From positions 9,734,001 through 9,798,000 of the forward strand of contig CP108400.1 in NCBI GenBank assembly GCA_045039925.1: a stretch of 64,000 bases of DNA. Direction: 5' to 3'. The position numbers and the translations under genes are program-made. The notes beneath the pieces were generated by a model. That model ran no database searches, was not told where the DNA came from, and saw only the letters and a program-made list of their open reading frames with translations. This document shows, in pieces, positions 51,501-59,831 of the stretch; positions within the stretch are counted from its first letter, which is position 1; the number at the start of each line of letters is the position of its first letter. This DNA comes from Yinghuangia sp045039925. GTDB lineage: Bacteria; Actinomycetota; Actinomycetes; Streptomycetales; Streptomycetaceae.

Positions 51501-52225
51501 GCTATGTCCCTCGCCTTGAGCAGGTCCTCGGTCGTGTCGATCTCGGTCCACTCGGCGCCGCCGATCGACCGTACGCCGACCCGGCCGCCGCGCTCGGCGT
51601 ACAACTGGAAGGCGTCCTCGTAGTACTGGTGCGGGTCGGCCTCCCAGGTCGCGGCGAGGGCCGCGACCAGGCCCGGGCCGGCGCCCGGCGCGACGAGCGT
51701 CACACCGATGTACTCGCCGACCGCCTCGGCCGGCTCCATGAGTTTGGTGATGCGCGCGAGGAGGCCGTCCGCACCCAGGCGGACCTTCATCTCCTCCTCG
51801 GCCAGCGGCTTCACGTCGTCCAGCGCCAGCAGCACGTCCAGGTCGCCGGTGCCGCCGTCGAGCATGGCCTCCTGCACGGAAAGCGGGTGCAGCGTGTCGC
51901 CGTTGGCCAGCAGCACGCCCTCGTCGAGGTAGTCGCGCGCGCACCACAGCGAGTACGCGTTGTTCCACACCTCGGCCTTGTCGTTGTCGACCAGGTGGAG
52001 CTTGACGCCGTACGCCCGTTCGAGGGCGGCGCGCCGCTCGCGCACGGCCTCGGCGGCGTACCCGATCACGACGACTGCGTCGGTCAGGCCGGCCTTCGCG
52101 AAGTTCTCCAGGGTGAAGTCCAGCACCGACCGCTCGTCCCGGACCGGGACGAGGGCCTTGGGCAGGGTGTCGGTCCACGGCCGAAGTCTGCGCCCGGCTC
52201 CGGCGGCCAACACGAGCCCGATCAT
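51488..52225 (-). CDS. Nucleotidyltransferase (sugar/polyol-phosphate type)
   Basis: 245 residues, Rossmann-like GT-A nucleotidyltransferase. The signature LVLAAGAGRRLRP is at 4-16 and PKALVPV at 22-28; LLANGDTLHP carries the metal-binding aspartate, and YYEDAFQLYAERGG lies late. Relatives include inositol- or glycerol-phosphate cytidylyltransferases, which fits activation to a CDP-alcohol for the two CDP-alcohol transferases beside it. ATG 52225 has GGAGAA upstream and overlaps the preceding stop (ATGA). Substrate is inferred from context only. Confidence 0.85.
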   Translation of the reverse strand: MIGLVLAAGAGRRLRPWTDTLPKALVPVRDERSVLDFTLENFAKAGLTDAVVVIGYAAEAVRERRAALERAYGVKLHLVDNDKAEVWNNAYSLWCARDYLDEGVLLANGDTLHPLSVQEAMLDGGTGDLDVLLALDDVKPLAEEEMKVRLGADGLLARITKLMEPAEAVGEYIGVTLVAPGAGPGLVAALAATWEADPHQYYEDAFQLYAERGGRVGVRSIGGAEWTEIDTTEDLLKARDIACRY

Positions 52226-54123
52226 CGCTGTTCTCCGTTCGACGGCGCGCCGACGGGCGGGGGCCCGCCGTGCGCGGTGACGGATGCCACGGGCATCCGT
52301 GCTGAGGTGTCGGCGCCGGCCGGCGGAGCCGCAGGGGGGTGGACGACCGTGTCCGACTCGAGGTCGTCGCCCACCCTCGCCCCGCGCGCCCAGAAGGCGG
52401 TGCTCTCGGCCAGGGCCACGACGGCGACGGCGGCGGCGAGGACGGCGGTGCCGACCGCGAGCGCGTCGGAGCCGGCGGCCGCGAGGACCGCCAGGACCAG
52501 GACGCGTCCTTCGTGACCGCCGAGGGCCCAGGTGAGCCACCGCGGCGGCGCCGCATGCCCGCCGCGTAGCCGGTACACGATGTCGTAGTGATGGTACGCG
52601 GCCGCCGCGACCAGCCCGAACGCCGCCGGGAGGGCGTCCGCGTCGGTCCGCGCGACCACGGCGATCACGGTCGCGTACTCGGCCGCGCGGAAGAGCGGCG
52701 GCACGAGCCACATCAGCGGGCCGGCGTCGGTGAGCCGGGCCGCGGCCCCGGCCGCCAAGACGTACGCCACGGCACAGCCGACCAGCACGCCCGGCGCCGC
52801 GTCGACGCCTGCCGCGATCGGCAGAGCGAGGACCGCCAGCACCCAGACCGCGCCGCGCGGGTAGTGCCGGCCGATCAGGTCCGCGAGCACCCCGCCGTCG
52901 CACAGCGAGCGCAGCCGGGCCGCCGCGCCTTCGCGGGCGCGGCCCCGGTGCGGCAGCGAGCGCAGCACGCGCCCGGCGAGCGAGTAGCAGCCCGCGAAGC
53001 CGCCGGCCGCGAGCAGCACGATGAAGGTCGTGCGCGGCGTCGTGGTCGCGGCCAGCACCGCGATCAGCGCCCAGCGCTCGCCGATCGGCAGGATGATCAT
53101 GCGGCGGGCCCACACGGTCCAGCCCACCGAGTCGAGGCGGTTCGACAGGCGGGCACTGCCCGACCCGCCCCCGCCCTGCTCCTCGTGGCACTCGTGGAAC
53201 GCGAAGTCGAGCTGGTGCCGCACGATCTGGACCGCCATCGCGATCGTGGCGAGCAGCCACACGTCGTCGCCCGAGCGGGCCGCGCCGAGTGCGAGGCCCG
53301 CGTAGACCGCGTACTCCTTGACCCGGTCGAAGGTCGCGTCGAGCCACGCGCCGATCTGCGAGTAGTTGACGGTGTAGCGGGCCACCTGGCCGTCGACGCA
53401 GTCGAGGACGAACGAGAGGTAGAGCGCCACGGCGGCGCCGATGTATCCGGCGCGCGTCCCGGACGCCGCGGCCGCGGCGCCGGCGAGTGCGACGCACAGG
53501 GAGGCGACGGTGACCTGATTGGGAGTCAGGCAGCGCCGGGCACACCAGCGGGCCACGTACCGCGACCACGAGCTGACGAAGAAGGTCGTGAAGAAGCCGT
53601 CCCGCGCCTTGACCGCCGAGTTGAGGCGGATGCCCTCCTCGTCGACGGTGCGCAGCGCGGCCTCGGCCTCGGCGCGCTCGGCGGCGGTGGCGGGTACGGC
53701 GGCCACCAGGTCGCCGAGGGGGATGCGGTGGACCTGGACGCCCGCGGCGGCCAGATCGCCCGCGAGGTCGTCGGGTGTCGGGGCCGGGGCGCCGGTCGCG
53801 GTCGCCGCGACGCGGGCGGCGAGCAGGTCGTGCAGCGTCCGGGCGGCGGCGCCGCGGACGCTCAGCACTCCGGGTATGTGCGCGGCCTCGTAGCGGTCGT
53901 CCGCGAGTATGCGCCGCAGCGCGTGGCGGTGGGCCACCACCCGTGCGTCGACGAGCGCGACGCGTTTGTCGGCACCGCCGGCGGTGACCCGGGCCACGTC
54001 GGCGACGCCGCCGGAAATCGTGAGGCCGAGCGCGGTGAGATCGGCGACCACATCGGCGCCTGCACGGTCCCCGGCTTCCGCCGGATGCGGTGAGGAGAGG
54101 AATACCGCCGAGCCTCCGGACAC
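52222..54123 (-). CDS. CDP-alcohol phosphatidyltransferase with DUF5941-like C-terminal region
   Basis: 633 residues from GTG 54123, which has GGAGG 7 nt upstream (an in-frame GTG at 54174 is an alternative). Residues about 1-180 form a nucleotidyltransferase-like domain. A complete CDP-alcohol motif then follows: DCVDGQVARYTVNYSQIGAWLDATFDRVKEY, with all four aspartates. The C-terminal half has about six more membrane segments resembling DUF5941. It is the first gene of the cluster and differs from the smaller paralogue at 49682 by the intact motif. Confidence 0.83.
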   Translation of the reverse strand: MSGGSAVFLSSPHPAEAGDRAGADVVADLTALGLTISGGVADVARVTAGGADKRVALVDARVVAHRHALRRILADDRYEAAHIPGVLSVRGAAARTLHDLLAARVAATATGAPAPTPDDLAGDLAAAGVQVHRIPLGDLVAAVPATAAERAEAEAALRTVDEEGIRLNSAVKARDGFFTTFFVSSWSRYVARWCARRCLTPNQVTVASLCVALAGAAAAASGTRAGYIGAAVALYLSFVLDCVDGQVARYTVNYSQIGAWLDATFDRVKEYAVYAGLALGAARSGDDVWLLATIAMAVQIVRHQLDFAFHECHEEQGGGGSGSARLSNRLDSVGWTVWARRMIILPIGERWALIAVLAATTTPRTTFIVLLAAGGFAGCYSLAGRVLRSLPHRGRAREGAAARLRSLCDGGVLADLIGRHYPRGAVWVLAVLALPIAAGVDAAPGVLVGCAVAYVLAAGAAARLTDAGPLMWLVPPLFRAAEYATVIAVVARTDADALPAAFGLVAAAAYHHYDIVYRLRGGHAAPPRWLTWALGGHEGRVLVLAVLAAAGSDALAVGTAVLAAAVAVVALAESTAFWARGARVGDDLESDTVVHPPAAPPAGADTSARMPVASVTAHGGPPPVGAPSNGEQR

Positions 54124-54540
54124 CGCTGATCCTCCGGACAGAGGACACCACTCCCTAAACGCGAACGGGATCACCTAGTGTGGCGCCTCGACTACGCGGC
54201 GCCTACGACAAATCGGGCGCTTTCCGTGGCGTATGCGTCTCGTGTCGCCCGGCTTCCGGAATTGGCCATCCGTTGTTTACCATCTCTCGCAACCGAAGGA
54301 CTAGTTGACGGCCGCTCAAGGCCCTCGCAAACCTGCGGAAACCCCCTATAGGCGACCGGAATCGCGCGTGCCCGTTGCGCGGCCCGGGGTCGGCAATTCC
54401 CGATGCACGTGGCACAAACCACACGCGTCGACCAACGGCTTGGTCGGACTCGGATCCGGCCCGGCACGAGACCGGCGAGGACGACCCAGGTGCGACCCCG
54501 GCACGCGCTGCGTGTGACACGAGACTCCGCCCGGATCGCC
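54124..54540. other. Divergent intergenic region of the surface-polymer locus
   Basis: It separates the minus cluster from the plus pair. It is AT-richer than its flanks between 54185 and 54420 and holds no gene. TTGAC at 54305 and TATAGG at 54346 are 36 bp apart and do not form a standard promoter. The frame of the next gene extends back to ATG 54403 with poor codon use. Confidence 0.5.
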
Positions 54541-55614
54541 ATGGACGTACTCCCCGTCAGATCCCAGCAGTTCCTCGACCGCCGCGTACGCCCGCACGTC
54601 GCCCAGGTGCGCGCCACCGTCGTGGACGGCGTCGTACGCCCGGTCGCGGTGGGCGGGCGCGCCCGCGTGCTGCACGCCTCGCTGCTCGACGGCCACACGC
54701 TGAACCTGCACGCGGTGCTCCCGCTGGACGAGGCGGCGGGCGGGGACGAAGGACTCCTGTGCTTCGTGCGCGGACGCGTGCAACACCGCGTACCGGTCCG
54801 GTTGAATCGCGTCAGCCGCACCGAACTCCAGGCCGACACGACGGTGCCGCTCGGCCCGCTGCCCGGCGGCGTCGACCTGGAGCCCGGACGCTGGGGGCTG
54901 CGGATCGTGGTGGGCTCCGCCGGGCGCGCGGTGCGCGCGTTCGACCTGGAGGGCCCGCTCGGGCCGACCGCGGCGGGCGGGCCGACCCAGACCCCGCCCG
55001 CGAGCCCGCTCACCGGCTTCCGCTACCAGGTACGCGTCACGCCGCTGGGACTGTGCCGCATCACCGTCCGGCGGCCCCATCCGCACGCCGAAATGGTGCG
55101 GTTCGAGCTGCGCCCCGAGGGCGCGGTGGTGGCGTTCCGCATGGTCGGTGTGACGCGCGCGCGGCCGGTGGCGGTCGAACTCGCCTGCGGCTCCGCGCTG
55201 GTCGAGGTCGTGCCGACGACGGGGGACGGGGGCCTCATGGCGTTCGCCGTGCCGTTCGACGCGATGCTCCGGCGGACCGAGGCGCCTGCGCGGGGCGAAG
55301 GAGCCGACCGGGTCGACCGGGCCGACCACCCCGAACCGTCCGCGCGCCCCGAACCCGCCGAACCCGCCGAGCGGTCCGAACACGCCGAGCAGGACTGGCA
55401 GATCGTCGTGCGGATGCGCGACGGCAGCCGCCACCCGCTGGGCCGTGAGCTGGACGTCCCGCGCATGCCGCGCCGGGTCTTCCGGATGCGCACGCGCCTG
55501 GTGGCCACCGAAGGGGGTGCCCTGCTCCGCGTCCGACCGCACTACAACGCCCGCCGCCAGTTCCGTCTGGGCTGCGCCCCCGTCCGCCACGCCCGCCCCG
55601 GAGTCACCGCGTGA
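54541..55614 (+). CDS. Hypothetical protein coupled to the GT4-Stealth gene
   Basis: 357 residues from ATG 54541 (alternatives GTG 54511, ATG 54403). Mostly beta-strands with Arg/Val-rich repeated blocks: VRPVAVGGRARVLHASLLDG, GFRYQVRVTPLGLCRITV, and DWQIVVRMRDGSRHPLGREL. An acidic Pro/Glu/His linker separates the halves. It may be a membrane-independent beta-sandwich protein that helps modify the polymer; not a recognised family. Its stop overlaps the next start (GTGA), so the two are co-translated. Confidence 0.6.
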   Translation: MDVLPVRSQQFLDRRVRPHVAQVRATVVDGVVRPVAVGGRARVLHASLLDGHTLNLHAVLPLDEAAGGDEGLLCFVRGRVQHRVPVRLNRVSRTELQADTTVPLGPLPGGVDLEPGRWGLRIVVGSAGRAVRAFDLEGPLGPTAAGGPTQTPPASPLTGFRYQVRVTPLGLCRITVRRPHPHAEMVRFELRPEGAVVAFRMVGVTRARPVAVELACGSALVEVVPTTGDGGLMAFAVPFDAMLRRTEAPARGEGADRVDRADHPEPSARPEPAEPAERSEHAEQDWQIVVRMRDGSRHPLGRELDVPRMPRRVFRMRTRLVATEGGALLRVRPHYNARRQFRLGCAPVRHARPGVTA

Positions 55615-58427
55615 AGATCCAGTACCTGCTCACCCGTGCCGACGAAATGGGAGGTACGCAGCGAGCCGTACTGATCTCGGCGGCCTCGGCGGCAGCCCGC
55701 CACGAGGTCGAGGTGGTGAGCGTGTTCCGCACCCGCGCGGAGCCCTTCTTCGCGGTGCCCGACGGCGTTGCGTCGCGCTACCTGGTCGATGCCACCGACC
55801 CGGCCTCGCCCCGCCCGGCCGCCCGGCGCCCGCTGGACGCCGACGCGTGCCGGGCACTGGCCGCCCGGCCGAGCCGGTACGTCGAACCCGCCTGGGACGA
55901 CGCGTTCCACCGCCTCGCCGACCTCGAACTCGAGCGGGCACTGCGGGGGACGGACGCGGACGTGGTGGTCACCTCGTCCCCGGCACTCGCGGCATTCGCC
56001 GTACAGCTCGTGCCCACAGGTGTGGTGACGGTGCATCAGGAGCACGCCGCGGACGAACGGCGCGGCCCCGGCGCCGAGCCGCTGCTGCGCCACGGCCCGG
56101 CCCTGGACGCGCTGGTGGCCGGCACCGAGGCCGCCCGCGCCTGGTACGCCGACACCTTCGGTACGTCCGGCCCGCGCCTCGCGGTCGTCCCGCGCGGGCT
56201 CCCCACGGGTTTCCGGCCGCGGTCGGCGCGGGTCAACCCGGTGGTCGCGATCGCCGCGCGGCTGGTTCCGGACAAGCAGGTCGACCACGCGATCCGGGCG
56301 TTCGGCCGCCTCGCCGACGACCGCCCGGAGTGGATCCTGCGCGTCTACGGCGAGGGACCCGAGCTGCCCCGGCTGCGGGCCCTGGTCGACGAGTTGGAGC
56401 TCAACGACCACGTGCATCTGCTGGGGGCGGCGCCGCGCATGGACGAGGAGTGGGCGCGCGCCTCGGTGTGCCTGCTGACGTCGCACGCGGAGGCGTACCC
56501 GCTGGTGCTGGCCGAGGCGCGGGCCGCCGCGCTGCCGTGTGTGGCGTACGACTGCCCCGACGGCCCGGCCGCGCTGATCCGCGACGGCGTGGACGGCTTC
56601 CTCGTGGCGCCCGGCGACATCGACGGATTGACCGCGGCGCTCGGCAAGTTGCTCGCCGAGGAGGAGCTGAGGAACCGCTTCGCCGAGGCCGCCCTGGAGG
56701 CCGTCGGCCCGCCCGCGGCGGACCCGGCCGGCGCGATGTGGGAGGCACTCTTCGAGGAACTGCGCGCCGCCGCCGGGCGGCCGGACGCGGCGGACGCGAA
56801 GGCCGACCGCGTCGCGGGCCACGAGGCGCGCGCTGACGGTGGCGACGCGGTCCTGACAGTGCCCGCCGCACCCGGTCGGCGGGTCGCCACCGATCTCGCG
56901 CACAAGGCCCACGAGGTCCGCGTCGAGGCGCTGCACGCCGGCTACCGGCGCGGCGGCGGCCAGGTCTGCCTGGTCGCGGACGACCTGACGCCGGCGGACG
57001 TCGCGGACCGCAATCTGGGCTTGGTCGTGGACGTGTTGGAGAGCGCCGGGATCCCCTACGTGTACGTCGACACCCCGGACGACGCCGACGACGCGATCCA
57101 CCGGCACGACGTCGCGGTCGCGGAGGACCGGCGCGGCGATTTCCTCGCGGCGCTGGCCGAGGTCTACGCCGACGACGCGGTATATGCCGCCGCGCTCTCT
57201 CCCGAGGGCATCCTGACCAGGACCGCCATCGCGGGCGTCCTGGGCGCGTGGGGGCTGGTGGCCGCACCGGACGCGATTCGGGTGTTCCAGCCCGTCGTGA
57301 CGTCGGGCGGCCTGCTGCGGCTCGCCGGGGCGTACGGCACGACCGTGTCGTTCTGGCGCGAGTCGGAGGACGGGCGCGACCTGGAGCTGCCGGTGCGCAC
57401 GACGGTCGGCCGGGTGCTGCCGGCCGGTTCGCCGACGCCGGTCCACCGGCAGGTGGCGGGCCGCGAGGTGACCACGACGGCACCGTTCGAGCAGGTCAGG
57501 GCAGGCGCCTTCGACTTCCCGGTGGACGTGGTCTACGCCTGGCCGGGTGCGGTGTCCGACTCCGAGGCGCTGCGGTACTCGCTGCGCTCGCTCGACATGT
57601 ACGCCCCCTGGGTGCGCACGGTCCACCTCGTCGCCGACGGCCCCGCCCCGGCGTGGCTCGACACCGGGCGGGTCGCGGTGGTCCGGCACGACGACCTGTT
57701 CCGCGCGCCCGAGTGGACGTCGCCGCCGAGCGGCAATCCGCTCGCGGTCGAGGCCCGGCTGCACCATGTGGAGGGCCTGGCGGAGCACTTCCTGCACCTT
57801 GCGGACGACGTGTTCCTCGGGCGCGAGACCCGGCCGGGGCTCTTCTTCCACGCCAACGGCATCACCCGGCACTTCGCGGCGCCGGACGCGTTGCCGCCGA
57901 CCGCCGTCTCGACGGACGACGCGTTCGAGGTGAGCGCGGCGAAGAACGGGCGCGCACTGCTGGAGGCGCGGTTCGGGCGTACCGCGACGGACCTGTTCCG
58001 GCGGGCCCCGCACGCGCTGCGGCGCGGCGTGCTCCGGGAGATCGAGCGCGAGTTCGCCGCGGAGTTGGCGCGGACCGGGCGGGCCGCGGAGCGGTCGCAC
58101 GCGGACGTGGCGGCCGCCTCGTGGCTGCACCACGCGTATGCCTACGTGACCGGGCAGGGGGTGCCGGGGGAGATCGCGCACGAGTACGTCGACCTGGGCG
58201 ATCGCGGGCGGCACCGGCTGCTGACGAGGCTGCTGGCGTCCCGGGCGTACGACGTCTTCTGCCTGGCCGGTGGAGGTGCGGCCGTCGGCTCGGCGTCCGG
58301 CGGTCCGGCGGGAAGCGACGTGCCGCCCGGGGAACAGGCCCGCATACGCCGGGCGTTCCTCGCCGAGTACTTCCCGGTGGCGTCGGGCTTCGAGAAGGGA
58401 TCGGCGCGCAATCTGCGCACCCGCTGA
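55611..58427 (+). CDS. GT4 glycosyltransferase fused to Stealth phosphotransferase
   Basis: 938 residues. Residues 1-385 are a GT4 domain (RADEMGGTQRAVLISAASAA, VAIAARLVPDKQVDHAIRAFG, and EAYPLVLAEARAAALPCVAYD). From about 630 the four Stealth regions follow: CR1 VDVVYAW (near 637), CR2 DSEALRYSLRSLDMYAPWVRTVHLV, CR3 NPLAVEARLHHVEGLAEHFLHLADDVFLGR (near 705-735), and CR4 around SWLHHAYAYVTGQG. Stealth enzymes transfer hexose-1-phosphate to make phosphodiester-linked glycans. The fusion suggests one polypeptide adds a sugar and a sugar phosphate. Start overlaps the upstream stop (GTGA). Confidence 0.9.
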   Translation: MKIQYLLTRADEMGGTQRAVLISAASAAARHEVEVVSVFRTRAEPFFAVPDGVASRYLVDATDPASPRPAARRPLDADACRALAARPSRYVEPAWDDAFHRLADLELERALRGTDADVVVTSSPALAAFAVQLVPTGVVTVHQEHAADERRGPGAEPLLRHGPALDALVAGTEAARAWYADTFGTSGPRLAVVPRGLPTGFRPRSARVNPVVAIAARLVPDKQVDHAIRAFGRLADDRPEWILRVYGEGPELPRLRALVDELELNDHVHLLGAAPRMDEEWARASVCLLTSHAEAYPLVLAEARAAALPCVAYDCPDGPAALIRDGVDGFLVAPGDIDGLTAALGKLLAEEELRNRFAEAALEAVGPPAADPAGAMWEALFEELRAAAGRPDAADAKADRVAGHEARADGGDAVLTVPAAPGRRVATDLAHKAHEVRVEALHAGYRRGGGQVCLVADDLTPADVADRNLGLVVDVLESAGIPYVYVDTPDDADDAIHRHDVAVAEDRRGDFLAALAEVYADDAVYAAALSPEGILTRTAIAGVLGAWGLVAAPDAIRVFQPVVTSGGLLRLAGAYGTTVSFWRESEDGRDLELPVRTTVGRVLPAGSPTPVHRQVAGREVTTTAPFEQVRAGAFDFPVDVVYAWPGAVSDSEALRYSLRSLDMYAPWVRTVHLVADGPAPAWLDTGRVAVVRHDDLFRAPEWTSPPSGNPLAVEARLHHVEGLAEHFLHLADDVFLGRETRPGLFFHANGITRHFAAPDALPPTAVSTDDAFEVSAAKNGRALLEARFGRTATDLFRRAPHALRRGVLREIEREFAAELARTGRAAERSHADVAAASWLHHAYAYVTGQGVPGEIAHEYVDLGDRGRHRLLTRLLASRAYDVFCLAGGGAAVGSASGGPAGSDVPPGEQARIRRAFLAEYFPVASGFEKGSARNLRTR

Positions 58428-58428
58428 A

Positions 58429-58464
58429 GGCTGCGGCCACGACCCGAAGGCCGTGGCCGCAGCC
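58429..58464 (+). terminator. Terminator after the Stealth gene
   Basis: A perfect 13-bp stem GGCTGCGGCCACG with complement and a 10-nt loop begins 1 nt past the stop codon. Confidence 0.75.
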
Positions 58465-58481
58465 GGAAATACCGCCGTGGG

Positions 58482-58652
58482 TCAGCCGACGTGGACGAAG
58501 GTGATTTCCTTGTGGTCGACCTCAATCGGGTGCAGGGACACGTGGTGGTTCGTGTAACGGAAAACTTCCACATCGGCCGAAGCAGTCGGCGCGGCAATCG
58601 CAAGGCCGGCGACGGCGATCACAGCGGCGGCGCAAATACGGCGGATGTTCAT
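58482..58652 (-). CDS. Small secreted His-rich peptide precursor
   Basis: 56 residues from ATG 58652 with AGGAGC upstream. Residues 1-26 are a signal peptide (NIRRICAAAVIAVAGLAIAAP, cleavage at TASA-DV). The mature ~30 residues contain five histidines and no cysteine: EVFRYTNHHVSLHPIEVDHK. It may bind metal or be a surface peptide. No family is recognised. It stands between the Stealth gene terminator and the EamA gene. Confidence 0.7.
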   Translation of the reverse strand: MNIRRICAAAVIAVAGLAIAAPTASADVEVFRYTNHHVSLHPIEVDHKEITFVHVG

Positions 58653-58790
58653 AAGGGCTCCTTTGGCGTGCGGACATTGCCGCACCCAGAAATATCCCGC
58701 CGGGAGTTCCCGCCGACCTGATTACTCCGGGTGGGGGCGTGTCGATGTCCTTTTTCCGGAGACGTCGTTGTCAGGGGTTCTCCGCACAAT

Positions 58791-59747
58791 TCAGAGCGGG
58801 GAATTCGCCGCCGCGCGCGGGGCATCGATACGGTCTTCCGCGGACGGTCCCGGCCTTGGCACCTCGGCGTCCGGGGGGCGCGCCCCGGTGCGCGTGGCTC
58901 CGACACCCGCGACCACGACGCACACGACGCCGATCGCCGCCGCGGGGCCCGGCACCTGGCTGAGCACCACGAGCCCGATCAGCAGCGCGATCGCCGGCTC
59001 CAGGCTCATCAGCACCCCGAACGCCGTCGTGGTGAGCTTGCGCAGGGCCAGGAACTCCAGGCTGAACGGCAGGACCGGGTGCAGCACGGCGAGCCCGAGT
59101 CCGACCAGCAGCAGCGGCCAGGACAGGCTCCCGGCCTCGGTGGGCGCCGCCACGGCCGTCGCCACCAACGCCGCCACCGGCATCGACACCGCGAGACCCT
59201 TCAGACCGGTGACGTGGTCGCCGACGTGCTGGGTCAGGACGATGTACGCCGCCCACCCCGCCGCCGCGGCGAGCGCGAAGGCCACCCCGAGCAGGTCCAC
59301 ACCGCCGTGCCACGGCTCGGTGAGCAGCAGAACGCCGACCGCGGCCGGCAGCGCCCAGAGCCTGCGCCGGCCCTTGGCGGCGTACATCGCGACACCCAGC
59401 GGGCCGAGGAACTCCAACGCGCTGGCCGTGCCGAGCGGGATGCGCGCGCCGGCGCTCATGAACAGCAGCATCATCGTGGCCGTGGCGACACCCAGGAGGC
59501 CGCACGCGAGCAGGTCGCGGCGGGTGAAGTCGGAGCGGCGCGGACGCACCAGCACGAGCAGGATCAGGGCGGCCCAGGACAGCCGCATCCACGCGGCGCC
59601 CAGGGGGCCGAGCCGGTCGAACATGTGCACGGAGACGGCGAGGCCGAGCTGCACGCAGAACATCGCCGCGAGAGCCATCGCGGCACCGGTCTCGGCGGTG
59701 CCGTGCGCACTGCGGGCCTGCCGCGTCGTCGGGGCGTCCAAGGTCAT
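58791..59747 (-). CDS. EamA-family (DMT) exporter
   Basis: 318 residues with ten membrane helices as two EamA repeats (VHMFDRLGPLGAAWMRLSWAALILLVLVRPRR, and GLKGLAVSMPVAALVATAVAA in the second half). RhtA-like members export amino acids such as threonine or homoserine. ATG 59747 is divergent from the LysR gene, a usual pairing; the LysR site at 59804-59824 is 57 bp upstream. Confidence 0.85.
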   Translation of the reverse strand: MTLDAPTTRQARSAHGTAETGAAMALAAMFCVQLGLAVSVHMFDRLGPLGAAWMRLSWAALILLVLVRPRRSDFTRRDLLACGLLGVATATMMLLFMSAGARIPLGTASALEFLGPLGVAMYAAKGRRRLWALPAAVGVLLLTEPWHGGVDLLGVAFALAAAAGWAAYIVLTQHVGDHVTGLKGLAVSMPVAALVATAVAAPTEAGSLSWPLLLVGLGLAVLHPVLPFSLEFLALRKLTTTAFGVLMSLEPAIALLIGLVVLSQVPGPAAAIGVVCVVVAGVGATRTGARPPDAEVPRPGPSAEDRIDAPRAAANSPL

Positions 59748-59803
59748 GAAAGCCAGTAGACGCCCGAACAACCGTTGGCGTCCACGTGCCAATCCTGGAT
59801 GTT

Positions 59804-59824
59804 TTGTTCGGGAATCCTGAACAA
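59804..59824. promoter_or_regulatory. LysR-type palindromic site
   Basis: TTGTTC and GAACAA form the outer arms of a 21-bp near-perfect dyad (inner GGA and TCC also pair), centred between the EamA and LysR genes and directly before the LysR start. A further GAACAA half-site lies at 59766-59771. This suits LysR autoregulation and control of the exporter. Confidence 0.6.
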
Positions 59825-59831
59825 TGGGGTC

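Noticed and set aside
46914..58427. Reading the surface locus as archaeal-type lipid synthesis
   Set aside because: No geranylgeranyl-glyceryl phosphate synthase (PcrB-like) or prenyltransferase gene is present; the glycan exporter and Stealth domain fit a surface polymer better.
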